NCBI GenBank assembly: GCA_018812485.1
Contig: JAHJDO010000036.1
Span: forward strand, 1 to 41,995
Length of the DNA: 41,995 nt
Source of the DNA: a bacterium
GTDB taxonomy: Bacteria; JAHJDO01
Direction: 5' to 3'
Shown here: in pieces, positions 34,292 to 41,995 of the stretch
Position numbering within the stretch: position 1 is the stretch's first letter
Layout: each line of letters begins with the position of its first letter
Made by a program: the position numbers and the translations under genes
Notes under the pieces: model-generated
Told to the model about the DNA's origin: nothing
The model's input: only the letters and a program-made list of their open reading frames with translations
Database searches by the model: none

Positions 34292-34960
34292 CTATATATG
34301 AACAAATCCAAACTTAAATTTTTTTTTCTTTAAATCTTGTAATATATGCACTAATGCCTCTATTGTATATTTATTGTTATCATGAAATAGAAGAATATCC
34401 CCGGGTTTAATAGTTCTTGAATTTATTCTTTTTAATATAAAATCCTTTCCTTTCATCTTGTAGTCCTTTGCTGATTTAGTCCATAGTACAGTAGTAAGGC
34501 CAAGCTGCTTTGCGATCCGTATAGTATTCAAACTAAATCTTCCTTCGGATGGCCTCATTATATTTGTAACACAGCCTGTGATTTCTTGTATTACCTTTTG
34601 AGTATTTAGCAATTCTTCTTCTATTTCAAAAGACTTTAACCTATGCAGATTCTTATGAGTAAATGTATGAATCCCTATTGAATGGCCTCGTTTTACTATT
34701 TTTTTCGCTATATCAGGATATTTCTTCACATTTTCACCTACTAGAAAAAATGTTGCTTTTATAGAATATCTATCAAGGATATCCAAAACCTGTTCAGTAT
34801 ATACGTCGTCAGGCCCATCATCAAAAGTCGCTGCTATCGTATTTTTACTATCTGTTCTCCATTTAAAATATTCTTTTTTAAATATTGACTGGCAGATTGG
34901 AAAAATAATTCCCTTAATTATTTCTGCAATTTTCGCACAGCCTAACGATCCTTTTTGCAT
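34292..34960 (-). CDS. NodB-type polysaccharide deacetylase
   Basis: The 222-residue protein has the carbohydrate esterase 4 motifs in order: FDDGPD (46-51, base and metal Asp), H98-x3-H102 (GIHTFTHKN), RPSEGRF at 136-142 (variant of RPPxG), and LLFHDN (191-195) with the catalytic His. No clear signal peptide is present, only a mildly hydrophobic start, so it may act in the cytoplasm on a lipid-linked precursor or a UDP-sugar. The ATG at 34960 lies 47 bases inside the previous gene, with GGAG six bases ahead, which supports this start. Confidence 0.88.
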   Translation of the reverse strand: MQKGSLGCAKIAEIIKGIIFPICQSIFKKEYFKWRTDSKNTIAATFDDGPDDVYTEQVLDILDRYSIKATFFLVGENVKKYPDIAKKIVKRGHSIGIHTFTHKNLHRLKSFEIEEELLNTQKVIQEITGCVTNIMRPSEGRFSLNTIRIAKQLGLTTVLWTKSAKDYKMKGKDFILKRINSRTIKPGDILLFHDNNKYTIEALVHILQDLKKKKFKFGFVHI

Positions 34961-36035
34961 TTTTTCTCCAGTCGCAGTTTTTTACTACATACTCCCTACC
35001 TTTTTTCCCCAGCCTTTCACGAAGAGTTTCGTTATCTAACAACATTAGCATTTTATCTGCAAGGTCATTGGCATCTTCGCATTTAAAAATCAATCCTCTG
35101 GAGCCATTACCCACCTGTTCAAGCATTCCATTGAGGTCCGGAATAATTACCGGTAGTTCCAAGGCCATATATTCGAAGACTCTAAGAGACGCGGCTATTT
35201 CTGTAGCTATTGTTCTTAAATTAGTAACAAGTCCTATCTTAGAGCGAGAAAGATAATAAGGTATATCTCTATGATCGACCCATCCCTTGAAGATAAAATT
35301 ATTCTGTAATTTTCTTTCTATAACCCTGCGCTTTAAATTAACAAGATCTCTCCCTTCTCCTATAAATAGAAATTTTACTTGAGGGAATTTCTTTAATACC
35401 TTTTCTGCAGCCTCAGGAACTAATAGCACACCATCATCTCTTTCTATGCCGCCTGCATAGATAATAAACTCTTTTTTTTCTCTCTGTGGCTTAAATATAG
35501 TTAGATCAACTCCATGAAAGATGAGTTCAATATTACGTATGTTTTTAGATTTTAATTTTTCTCCTAAAGACTTAGACATAACTATGGTAATATCGGAATA
35601 CTTTGCAGTTAAATAATCCAATCCCTTTCCTAAAAAATTAACCAATTTATTCGGGGAATGACAAGTTAAAATATCGTCCATATCAAATACTATAGGCTTA
35701 CCCTTCAGTCTTGCAACTAGAAGAGAAGGAAAACCAGCAACTACATTATGGGCATAAATAATGTCAAATTTCATGAATAACAATTTGAAAAATATTTTTA
35801 CCATTAGAAACATATAAGCAATCTCTTTGAATCTAACAAAGCGTGTAATCCTGCCTAAATCTCTAATATCTATGGATGTAAAATCCCTGTCTATATTATC
35901 GGTTGACAAAAAAGGGGCGATTACTGATATATTGTGGTTTCTCTCAATCATTCTTTTTGTAACCCAATAAACCCTTATGCCGCCACCGCCCCTAAGAGGC
36001 CAAAATGTGTCATGAGATACAACAGCTATTTTCAT
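34914..36035 (-). CDS. GT4 glycosyltransferase
   Basis: The 373-residue protein opens MKIAVVSHDTFWPLRGGGG, with YAHNVVAGFPS, VFDMDDILT, LIFHGVDLTIF, IIYAGGIERDDG, FLFIGEGRD and EYMALELPVIIPDLNG. The Glu pair of GT4 is partly altered in the last motif (RVFEYMALELP, where the second Glu sits in a different context), but the order is right. Cytoplasmic retaining transferase, sugar unknown. The 3' end overlaps the deacetylase gene. Confidence 0.86.
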   Translation of the reverse strand: MKIAVVSHDTFWPLRGGGGIRVYWVTKRMIERNHNISVIAPFLSTDNIDRDFTSIDIRDLGRITRFVRFKEIAYMFLMVKIFFKLLFMKFDIIYAHNVVAGFPSLLVARLKGKPIVFDMDDILTCHSPNKLVNFLGKGLDYLTAKYSDITIVMSKSLGEKLKSKNIRNIELIFHGVDLTIFKPQREKKEFIIYAGGIERDDGVLLVPEAAEKVLKKFPQVKFLFIGEGRDLVNLKRRVIERKLQNNFIFKGWVDHRDIPYYLSRSKIGLVTNLRTIATEIAASLRVFEYMALELPVIIPDLNGMLEQVGNGSRGLIFKCEDANDLADKMLMLLDNETLRERLGKKGREYVVKNCDWRKNAKRIVRLCENCRNN

Positions 36036-36040
36036 TTCTT

Positions 36041-36979
36041 CTACTCCATATCTTCGCCGATTTTTATAAAGTTGAGTCTATGTAGTTTTAAGACCAAATC
36101 TGCCAATACTCCTACAGCGCCAATCATAACCCCAGAAACAACCAGCATTAAATCTGACTCTGGAACATTATGTACAATAAAAGCATGATATATAAACCTT
36201 GAAGTACCAACAAATAAAATAAATGTCGTCAGAGGCACGAAAAACTTCAAAGGCCTAAAATACATAACTGTTCTATTAATAGTATTAAAATAATTAAACG
36301 TATCGCGAACAGGATGAAATGAAGATCGGCCTTTTCTTTTGTAATACTCTATAGGTACATACTTAACAGAATAACCATTACTCAAGAATGCCAGCGTAAT
36401 CGTACTCACCCATGAATGCCCGTCTGGCAGTATACCGAAAAATTTAAATACTGGTTTTTTCTTAAAAGCCCTTAAACCGGAATTTAAATCTGGTATCTTT
36501 TTCTCTGTGATAAAACACGCTAATTTCAAAAGCACCCACTTTGCTGGCTTACGTAAGAACTTCAATGACCCGTTCTCCTGCTTTCTTGCACCAACAACCA
36601 TATCAAACTCAGGCAAGGATGAAACTAACTTTGGTATCATATTGGCAGGATATGTTCCATCACCATCCAGCATGACAATAAATTTGCCTTTTGCATTCAA
36701 AATCCCTGTTTTCCTAGCTGCTCCAACACCTCTATTGCCTTTATGTCGAATCAATACCACATCTTTCATACTAGAAACTATCTGCGCTGTTTTATCTGTA
36801 GAACAGTCATCAACTACGATTATTTCATATCCATAATCTACCTTTGCCATGGCTAATTTGATATCCTTGATAACTTGAACAATTGCAGATTCCTCATTAA
36901 ATACTGGTATAACTATACTGGTTGTAATCGCTCCCGTCTTATTTCGAACTTCTTCTAATTGTGGCATTATTTGTGCCAT
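36041..36979 (-). CDS. GT2 glycosyltransferase, dolichol-phosphate-mannose-synthase/GtrB-like
   Basis: I place the start at the ATG at 36979, which has a well-spaced GAGGTG; a GTG at 36997 would overlap the ABC gene. The 312-residue protein has TSIVIPVFNEESAIVQVI, VVDDCSTDKT, VMLDGDGTYP as metal site and IPDLNSGLRAFKK, the classic DPM1/GtrB pattern, followed by two C-terminal membrane helices. Such enzymes load a sugar onto polyprenyl phosphate on the inner face; the GT-C-like protein at 23008-24597 would be a possible user of that donor. Confidence 0.9.
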   Translation of the reverse strand: MAQIMPQLEEVRNKTGAITTSIVIPVFNEESAIVQVIKDIKLAMAKVDYGYEIIVVDDCSTDKTAQIVSSMKDVVLIRHKGNRGVGAARKTGILNAKGKFIVMLDGDGTYPANMIPKLVSSLPEFDMVVGARKQENGSLKFLRKPAKWVLLKLACFITEKKIPDLNSGLRAFKKKPVFKFFGILPDGHSWVSTITLAFLSNGYSVKYVPIEYYKRKGRSSFHPVRDTFNYFNTINRTVMYFRPLKFFVPLTTFILFVGTSRFIYHAFIVHNVPESDLMLVVSGVMIGAVGVLADLVLKLHRLNFIKIGEDME

Positions 36980-36984
36980 GATAA

Positions 36985-38220
36985 TCACCTCTTCCACAGT
37001 ACTTTTGGGGCGAATATTCCGCCCATGTGTTTGGTTGAATCCGTTACTTCTATTTTTAAAATACCATCTTCCCTTATTGCATAAGGATGAATCATCTCTT
37101 TATCCCAGATACCGACTTTTGTAAAATAAATCCCCGGAACTAGGATTATCTCTCCCAAATCCAGCTCTATTGAGCCTTTTCCTTGGATGCTCTCTATAGG
37201 GAATCCATCGTTCTTTGTACTAGCTGAACAACAGAGTATGCCGTCTGCCCTGATTATTTCTAAATAAAAAATTGGATTTTCTATCTTTGCCTTTGTTTCA
37301 TATTCTATTTTTACAGATAGAGACTCACCTACTAAAAAGCTATCTGCCTGCTTGTCTTTTCCATCGTACAAGAAAATATTTGATATCTTGGCAAATGGAT
37401 CCTCCTTTAGTTTTATCTTATACCCGTCTGATGTACCTTTTTTCTTAAGCTCTTCTTCTCTTCTATCGTAAACTATATTTCTATAGTAAGGAATAATCTC
37501 TTCCGGAGTCCCTTCTTTTAATGCCGTCCCTTTGTCAATAAGTATCACTCTTTTACATAGATTCTGAACCAGAGAAAGATGATGTGATACTAGTACTATG
37601 GTTACACCAGAATCAAGTAGCTCTCTCATCTTATGTGCACACTTTGCCTTAAATGCCATATCGCCTACTGCTAAAACTTCATCAACCAACATAATGTCCG
37701 GATCTATATGGGCTGCAACAGAAAAACCCAATCTCGTATACATACCAGACGAATATCTCTTGACCGGAGTATCTATAAACTCTTCAATTCCAGAGAATTC
37801 CACAATACTGTCAAATTTTCTTTCTATATCCTTTTTAGACATTCCTAGAATGGCACCATTAAAATAGATATTCTCTCTCCCTGTAAATTCAGGATGAAAT
37901 CCTGCAGTTATCTCAATCAAAGCAGAAAGCTTTCCCTTTATATTAATTTCCCCTTGAGTAGGCTTTATTATCCTGGATAACAACTTTAAAATTGTACTCT
38001 TTCCCGCTCCATTAGGACCGATAATTCCTAAAACACTACCTTTCTTAACTTGAAAAGTAACATTTCGTAATGCCAAAAATTCATCATTTGATAATATTCC
38101 GTTATCTCTATTTAGGGGTTTTGACCTCTGGAACAAATTAGGTATTGCATCTCTTAGAGAATAAAGCTTATCTCCCTTTTGAAATTTTTTCCATACATGG
38201 TTAAATTCTATTACATTCAT
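36985..38220 (-). CDS. wzt: ABC-transporter ATPase of polysaccharide export, Wzt-like
   Basis: The 411-residue protein has Walker A GPNGAGKST (68-76), signature YSSGMYTRLGF (156-166), Walker B IMLVDEVLAVGD (176-187) and the switch VSHH. After the ATPase (~1-250) comes a beta-rich domain (~265-405) like Wzt-C, which in O9a-type systems recognises the terminal cap of the glycan. It pairs with the permease upstream (14-base gap) and drives export of a finished or lipid-linked polymer across the inner membrane. Confidence 0.92.
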   Translation of the reverse strand: MNVIEFNHVWKKFQKGDKLYSLRDAIPNLFQRSKPLNRDNGILSNDEFLALRNVTFQVKKGSVLGIIGPNGAGKSTILKLLSRIIKPTQGEINIKGKLSALIEITAGFHPEFTGRENIYFNGAILGMSKKDIERKFDSIVEFSGIEEFIDTPVKRYSSGMYTRLGFSVAAHIDPDIMLVDEVLAVGDMAFKAKCAHKMRELLDSGVTIVLVSHHLSLVQNLCKRVILIDKGTALKEGTPEEIIPYYRNIVYDRREEELKKKGTSDGYKIKLKEDPFAKISNIFLYDGKDKQADSFLVGESLSVKIEYETKAKIENPIFYLEIIRADGILCCSASTKNDGFPIESIQGKGSIELDLGEIILVPGIYFTKVGIWDKEMIHPYAIREDGILKIEVTDSTKHMGGIFAPKVLWKR

Positions 38221-38234
38221 CTTAGCCTCTCAGG

Positions 38235-39023
38235 TTAAATCTTTTCTGCAAATAATGGTTCAGTTTTGTGGAAAATCATTAAACCGCCAACAAAAATTGA
38301 TAACGCCCAAATACCAGCATAGATCAGCCAAAAAATATCCGGTGATTTGTGTAATACAATTGTCGCGTTGATCGCTTCTAATATACTCCCCACAGGATTC
38401 AGCAAGAGAATCGTTTTCCATTTTCCAAACATTCCTGCTTCGTAAAAAACAGGCGTAAAAAATATTCCAAAGGTTAACACTACATCTGCTATGTATTTAA
38501 CGTCTCTAAAGAACACATTCCCGCATGATAAAATCATGGCTAATCCCATAGTTATTAAAACAAGGATTGCTAATATCAATGGAATCCATAAGATATGTAT
38601 ACTTATGGGTATCTTTACAAATATAAATATTATTGCTAAGGTTGTCCCTGCTATCAAAAAATCAAATAATTGTGCTAAAACATATGAAACGGGAAAAACT
38701 TCCTTTGAAAAATAAATCTTCTTCACTATATTCATATTTGCCACAAGGCTATTTGCTGAAAATTTAAGGGCTCCTACAAAAAATGCCCAGGGCAAAGCCT
38801 TAACAGTTATAGAAATAATTTGTGTTAACTCTAAAGGCTTACCCGTAAGGATCGACATTGCCTTTTTAACCATAATCCCTGATAAAACAACAATTGTCGG
38901 CATAAATATCGCCCATAAGAAACCCATAATAGTCTGCTTGTATCTAATCTTAATATTTCTAAAGGTTAAAGCGAGTAAAAGCTCTCTATACTGTATGAAT
39001 TCTTTTAGTATTTCCTTAAGCAT
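38235..39023 (-). CDS. wzm: ABC-2 permease of polysaccharide export, Wzm-like
   Basis: The 262-residue protein has the YRELLLALTFRNIKIRYKQT opening and G-FLWAIFMPT loop typical of ABC-2 permeases (TagG/Wzm), and about six helices with an amphipathic N-terminal helix. It is followed by its ATPase, with which it should form the polysaccharide exporter in the inner membrane. Family placement is firm. Confidence 0.92.
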   Translation of the reverse strand: MLKEILKEFIQYRELLLALTFRNIKIRYKQTIMGFLWAIFMPTIVVLSGIMVKKAMSILTGKPLELTQIISITVKALPWAFFVGALKFSANSLVANMNIVKKIYFSKEVFPVSYVLAQLFDFLIAGTTLAIIFIFVKIPISIHILWIPLILAILVLITMGLAMILSCGNVFFRDVKYIADVVLTFGIFFTPVFYEAGMFGKWKTILLLNPVGSILEAINATIVLHKSPDIFWLIYAGIWALSIFVGGLMIFHKTEPLFAEKI

Positions 39024-39041
39024 ATATGCCCTTCCTTTTAA

Positions 39042-40304
39042 TTAAAGTGTTATTTTTATAAGTGTATAAAAAAGCATGATGACTCCCATAGATGCAAATC
39101 CTATATTTCTTATATCTCGTCCTGCTAAACTATTTACAAGACTTGTATCTTTTTCTTTTGCCACGTTAAATAAACTCGCTGATAAGGCAAATAACATATA
39201 CGGTAATGGTATATACAGCCTCGAAAGAAAAAATGCAGCTGCTGCAAAACCTATTAAAGATGCCTGTAAACCATAAGCATAATTTTTGAGATGAGACTTG
39301 CTTTTCTGAATAAGTGAAAGACCTTTAAAAGAGCTATAGAATAAGCCAACCCAGAAAAATAGACCTAATAGACCTGCCTCTGCAAGAGCTAACACAAAAG
39401 AATTATGTGCGGTTAGGCCATAATCCTCCATATACATTTTATAGCCAACCCCAAATATAGGATTGGACTTTACAAGCTGAATACCGTAATACCAGGCATC
39501 CACCCTGTTGTACGCTGATGCTTCATCCGTTGATAAGGACGCCAATCTTGAAGGACCTAATGCAAAGACTAAACCAATAAACAAAACACCAATAATTATA
39601 CCGAACACAAGTTTTTTTGACTTTTTAATAAAATAAAAGGCTCCGGCAGCCATAAGAGCAAGTAAAGCACCTCTTGAATTAGTTAGATATAATGCATAAA
39701 GTAAATATCCAAGTATAGGAATTGTAATTAGTTTTGATATAAACTTTGTTTTTCCAAATAAAAAAGCAATTAATATTGATGCAACAAGAACAAAAGCTAA
39801 ACCAAGGTCATTAGGATCGCCGAAGATACTAATCCAGATGATTCGTCCGGGGACATTTGGTTCATGTGGATTGTATATCAATCTTTGGCCAGCCCATCCA
39901 TATCCAGTGTTAAATTGATAAATACCTTGAATTGCAAGTAATAACGTGAGAAGTATTAATAGATATATAGTAATTTTAAACTTTCTCTCTGAATTTATTA
40001 TGAGAACGAAAAGAAAGTACGTGACAACTATCTTGAAAAACTCTCCAAATGTCATCATAAGTCCTGCAAAATAAGTATGAGCTACATGAGAAAGTAAAAA
40101 CGCCAGAAAAAGGCCAAGCATGAGCTTATTCTGCGGAGCCTTGAATGTATCAAATTTTTTCTTCATCATAAGAGTCAACATCAATGATGCAACTGCGACT
40201 GTAGTTAATATGTCCATCATCTGCCAGCCGTAGAATATAGGGATCCATTCAGCTGGCCTTAGATATATTGCTGTTATGTATAATAATAAGCAAAAGAATG
40301 CCAT
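39042..40304 (-). CDS. O-antigen ligase/polymerase-like membrane protein (Wzy/WaaL family)
   Basis: The 420-residue protein has about 11-12 helices with LTNSRGALLAL near the middle and a large loop with YNRVDAWYYGIQLV and AHNSFVLALAEAGLLGLFFW, the Wzy_C signature. It opens LLYITAIYLRPAEWIPIF, like the ligase-like proteins of exosortase A loci ('YLRP.EW'). It either polymerises repeat units or transfers the chain to its acceptor on the outer face of the inner membrane. It lies directly after the kinase gene (19-base gap). Confidence 0.88.
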   Translation of the reverse strand: MAFFCLLLYITAIYLRPAEWIPIFYGWQMMDILTTVAVASLMLTLMMKKKFDTFKAPQNKLMLGLFLAFLLSHVAHTYFAGLMMTFGEFFKIVVTYFLFVLIINSERKFKITIYLLILLTLLLAIQGIYQFNTGYGWAGQRLIYNPHEPNVPGRIIWISIFGDPNDLGLAFVLVASILIAFLFGKTKFISKLITIPILGYLLYALYLTNSRGALLALMAAGAFYFIKKSKKLVFGIIIGVLFIGLVFALGPSRLASLSTDEASAYNRVDAWYYGIQLVKSNPIFGVGYKMYMEDYGLTAHNSFVLALAEAGLLGLFFWVGLFYSSFKGLSLIQKSKSHLKNYAYGLQASLIGFAAAAFFLSRLYIPLPYMLFALSASLFNVAKEKDTSLVNSLAGRDIRNIGFASMGVIMLFYTLIKITL

Positions 40305-40323
40305 TTTTATTTATCCTTTTTAT

Positions 40324-41115
40324 TTACATATACCTATATAAATACTGCGGGAGGTGGTATTCTACGCTGGTCATTACGTAGCCTAGGACCTTTACGCGGG
40401 CTTGGTCTAATAGTTGTTTTGCATGTTGGACAATATTGCGTTGAGTACGCCCGGCTTGTATCACCATAAGTACTCCATCAACCTGAGCACCTATTACACT
40501 TGGGTCAGTAACAGGTAGGACAGGCGGGGCATCAATTATGATATAGTCAAAATTGTTCTTTAATATCTTCAATAAATCTCTCATCCTGTAGGATGATAGA
40601 AGTTCTGCAGGGTTTTTAGGGCCTTTGCCTGCAGGTAGTAAGGTTAAATTTTCTATACCTGTCTTTATAAGCACATTGTTAAGTAAAAGGCTATCCTGCA
40701 AGTATTCTGACAGGCCTGAATCCACCTTATCTATACCGAGGATATTATGTATTTTGCTTTTCCTTAGATCAGCATCTACAAAAACTATAGATTTGTTATT
40801 CAAGTCATGCGCCATAGTAATAGCCAGATTTAAGGCAGTAATGGTCTTACCCTCGCTATTTATAGAGCTTGTGATAGCTATGGTTTTAATGGGCCTTGCA
40901 GTTGAAGAAAGGGATAAAAGATTTGTGCGAAGTGTCTTATACTGCTCAGCCACAGGAGACCTGGGATCAGAGAATGCGACTACATGTTCATCTATATTAA
41001 GGTCTTTTGTAATCTGCGGGTCTATTTTTACCACATATGAATGTTGTGGTTTCTTGTCGATTCTTGATAAACGGTCTTCTGCTGCTTTTTTTAAGGCTTG
41101 TGTGATTTTTCCCAT
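40324..41115 (-). CDS. CpsD/CapB-family bacterial tyrosine kinase
   Basis: The 263-residue protein has Walker A ITSSINSEGKT (81-91), Walker A' VFVDADLRK (111-119) and Walker B IIIDAPPV (192-199), the BY-kinase set. The end carries a short tyrosine cluster (Y253, Y258, Y260, Y262), candidate autophosphorylation sites. No membrane helix is present, so it needs a separate chain-length/activator protein, which may be the protein cut off at the right edge. These kinases control polymer length and export. It lies 2 bases after the ExeA-like ATPase gene. Confidence 0.9.
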   Translation of the reverse strand: MGKITQALKKAAEDRLSRIDKKPQHSYVVKIDPQITKDLNIDEHVVAFSDPRSPVAEQYKTLRTNLLSLSSTARPIKTIAITSSINSEGKTITALNLAITMAHDLNNKSIVFVDADLRKSKIHNILGIDKVDSGLSEYLQDSLLLNNVLIKTGIENLTLLPAGKGPKNPAELLSSYRMRDLLKILKNNFDYIIIDAPPVLPVTDPSVIGAQVDGVLMVIQAGRTQRNIVQHAKQLLDQARVKVLGYVMTSVEYHLPQYLYRYM

Positions 41116-41117
41116 GA

Positions 41118-41921
41118 TTATATCTCCTTTTCCTTTATAGATTCCTCTATAATATCTTTGTCTATTTTTGGTTTACTATATATATATCCATTTAATAATG
41201 CGTGGTCGCATAGGGAATTTATAAGACGTGGTATACCCTGTGAATATTCGTATATCCTATCCAGCGCTTCTGGTGTAAATACATCAGAACCGTTCTGTGT
41301 GGCCTGTAAAAGTCTATGTTTTATATATCCTTCTGTATCTTCCTTATCCAAAGGCATTAAGTGATACTGCAAACTAATCCTCTGTCTGAACTGGGCGAGA
41401 GATTTAAGGTGCAGTTTTTCTCTTAATTCCGGTTGCCCTATCAGTATTATCTGGATAAGTTTTTCCTTTTCTGTCTCGAGATTAGATAACATGCGGATTT
41501 CTTCTAAAACCCTCGGCGAAAGGTTCTGCGCCTCATCTATCATGAGGACAATATTATTATCATGTGACAATTCAGATATTAGAAAATTATTTAATTGATT
41601 GAGAAGACGTGCCTTTGTCCCCTTTACCGGAGCCTCACCTAAGTCATCAAGGACTGTAATAAGTAAATCCTTGGCACTTATGTGCGTATTTATTATAAGA
41701 GATACCTTTGTATTGGGGCCCAGGCGGTTTAAAAGTGCCCTGCATACTGTTGTCTTACCTGAACCTATTTCACCTGTAATCACCACAAAGCCTTTACGCT
41801 CGTTTATGGCATATGCCAGACTATCCAAGGCCTCTGTGTGTTTCTCGCTTGGGTAGAAATACTTTGAGTCTGGTGTCAGGTTGAATGGGTTTTCTTTGAA
41901 TCCGTAGAATTTTTCGTACAT
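41118..41921 (-). CDS. ExeA-like AAA ATPase
   Basis: The 267-residue protein opens MYEKFYGFKENPFNLTPDS, the usual start of ExeA-like proteins, with Walker A GEIGSGKTT (50-58), Walker B VLMIDEAQNL (125-134) and arginine-finger-like RQRIS. An exosortase-associated branch of this family sits beside chain-length and kinase genes in exopolysaccharide loci. Its job there is not well known; it may power assembly of the export machinery. The start is three bases after the stop of the upstream gene. Confidence 0.9.
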   Translation of the reverse strand: MYEKFYGFKENPFNLTPDSKYFYPSEKHTEALDSLAYAINERKGFVVITGEIGSGKTTVCRALLNRLGPNTKVSLIINTHISAKDLLITVLDDLGEAPVKGTKARLLNQLNNFLISELSHDNNIVLMIDEAQNLSPRVLEEIRMLSNLETEKEKLIQIILIGQPELREKLHLKSLAQFRQRISLQYHLMPLDKEDTEGYIKHRLLQATQNGSDVFTPEALDRIYEYSQGIPRLINSLCDHALLNGYIYSKPKIDKDIIEESIKEKEI

Positions 41922-41923
41922 AA

Positions 41924-41995
41924 TTATGGTTTAGTTATGATTGTGTAGACTATCACTATGTTGACAAATGCTACACTTGCCAGGACCCATGTCCA
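41924..41995 (-). CDS. C-terminal end of a membrane-anchored protein (5' part off the edge)
   Basis: A frame enters from the right edge and stops at TAA (41924-41926). Its 23 residues, beginning WTWVLASVAFVNIVIV, form one membrane helix ending YTIITKP. No family can be named from this fragment; a chain-length determinant (Wzz) or a T2S-type anchor would fit the neighbourhood. Confidence 0.6.
   Translation of the reverse strand, partial: WTWVLASVAFVNIVIVYTIITKP

Noticed and set aside
40625-41140. 171-codon open frame on the plus strand
   Set aside because: It lies opposite the well-supported kinase gene, has no recognisable domain and fits as the antisense shadow of it.
1-41995. CRISPR arrays, tRNA or rRNA genes, insertion sequences, integrases
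   Set aside because: I saw no regularly spaced repeats, cloverleaf-like segments, rRNA-like sequence or transposase/integrase frames; only the two short palindromic repeats suggest mobility.

Overview
The window is almost fully coding and every gene I accept lies on the minus strand. Transcription therefore runs from the right edge (about 41,995) to the left edge (1). It holds one large locus for synthesis, export and tailoring of a surface polysaccharide: about 35 complete genes plus one cut off at each edge. No stretch of more than 80 bases lacks a gene. Most junctions are ATGA or TAATG overlaps, or longer overlaps with a Shine-Dalgarno inside the upstream gene, so the whole appears to be one translationally coupled operon or a few nested ones. 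I see no promoter or convincing terminator.

The organism is most likely an uncultured Gram-negative-type bacterium with an AT-rich genome. The ExeA-like ATPase, BY-kinase and O-antigen-ligase-like start of the locus resembles exosortase-type (XrtA/EpsH) exopolysaccharide loci. Such gene-rich glycan loci, with REP-like palindromes of the two kinds seen here, occur in candidate phyla such as Omnitrophota. That assignment is a guess; there is no rRNA or marker gene.

Layout from upstream to downstream. (1) 41,995-39,042: tail of a membrane-anchored protein, ExeA-like AAA ATPase, CpsD/CapB-type kinase, Wzy/WaaL-like ligase. (2) 39,023-36,985: Wzm/Wzt ABC exporter whose ATPase carries a C-terminal glycan-recognition-like domain. 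(3) 36,979-32,297: GT2 of the GtrB/DPM type, GT4, NodB deacetylase and two more GT2 enzymes. (4) 32,300-28,188: two radical SAM/SPASM proteins and a complete AsnB-type amidotransferase that is visibly richer in GC. (5) 28,191-19,457: Wzx-like flippase, exported heparinase-II/III-like protein, GT-C-like membrane protein, a protein with a ParB-like motif, two methyltransferases and a WcaL-like GT4. (6) 19,452-13,982: an asparagine-synthase homologue lacking the catalytic Cys2, and four GT2 enzymes in a row. (7) 13,985-5,966: three fusion proteins (pyruvyltransferase-GT4, GT2-CapK, GT4-GT4) and a single GT4. (8) 5,991-1: hexapeptide acyltransferase, processive-type GT2, UDP-sugar 4-epimerase, a histidine-rich deacetylase-like protein, an exported RIFT-barrel/toroid protein and an endonuclease/exonuclease/phosphatase-fold protein.

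Together the genes predict a heteropolysaccharide built by about 15 glycosyltransferase modules. It would be decorated by pyruvyl, acetyl, methyl and possibly amide groups, moved by either a flippase or an ABC route, and trimmed outside the cytoplasm by lyase- or hydrolase-like enzymes. The least expected points are the two different palindromic repeats lodged in frame in one glycosyltransferase gene (12,099-12,142 and 11,517-11,552), the run of fusion enzymes, the pair of asparagine-synthase homologues (one with and one without the glutaminase nucleophile), and the tandem radical SAM/SPASM genes inside a glycan locus.
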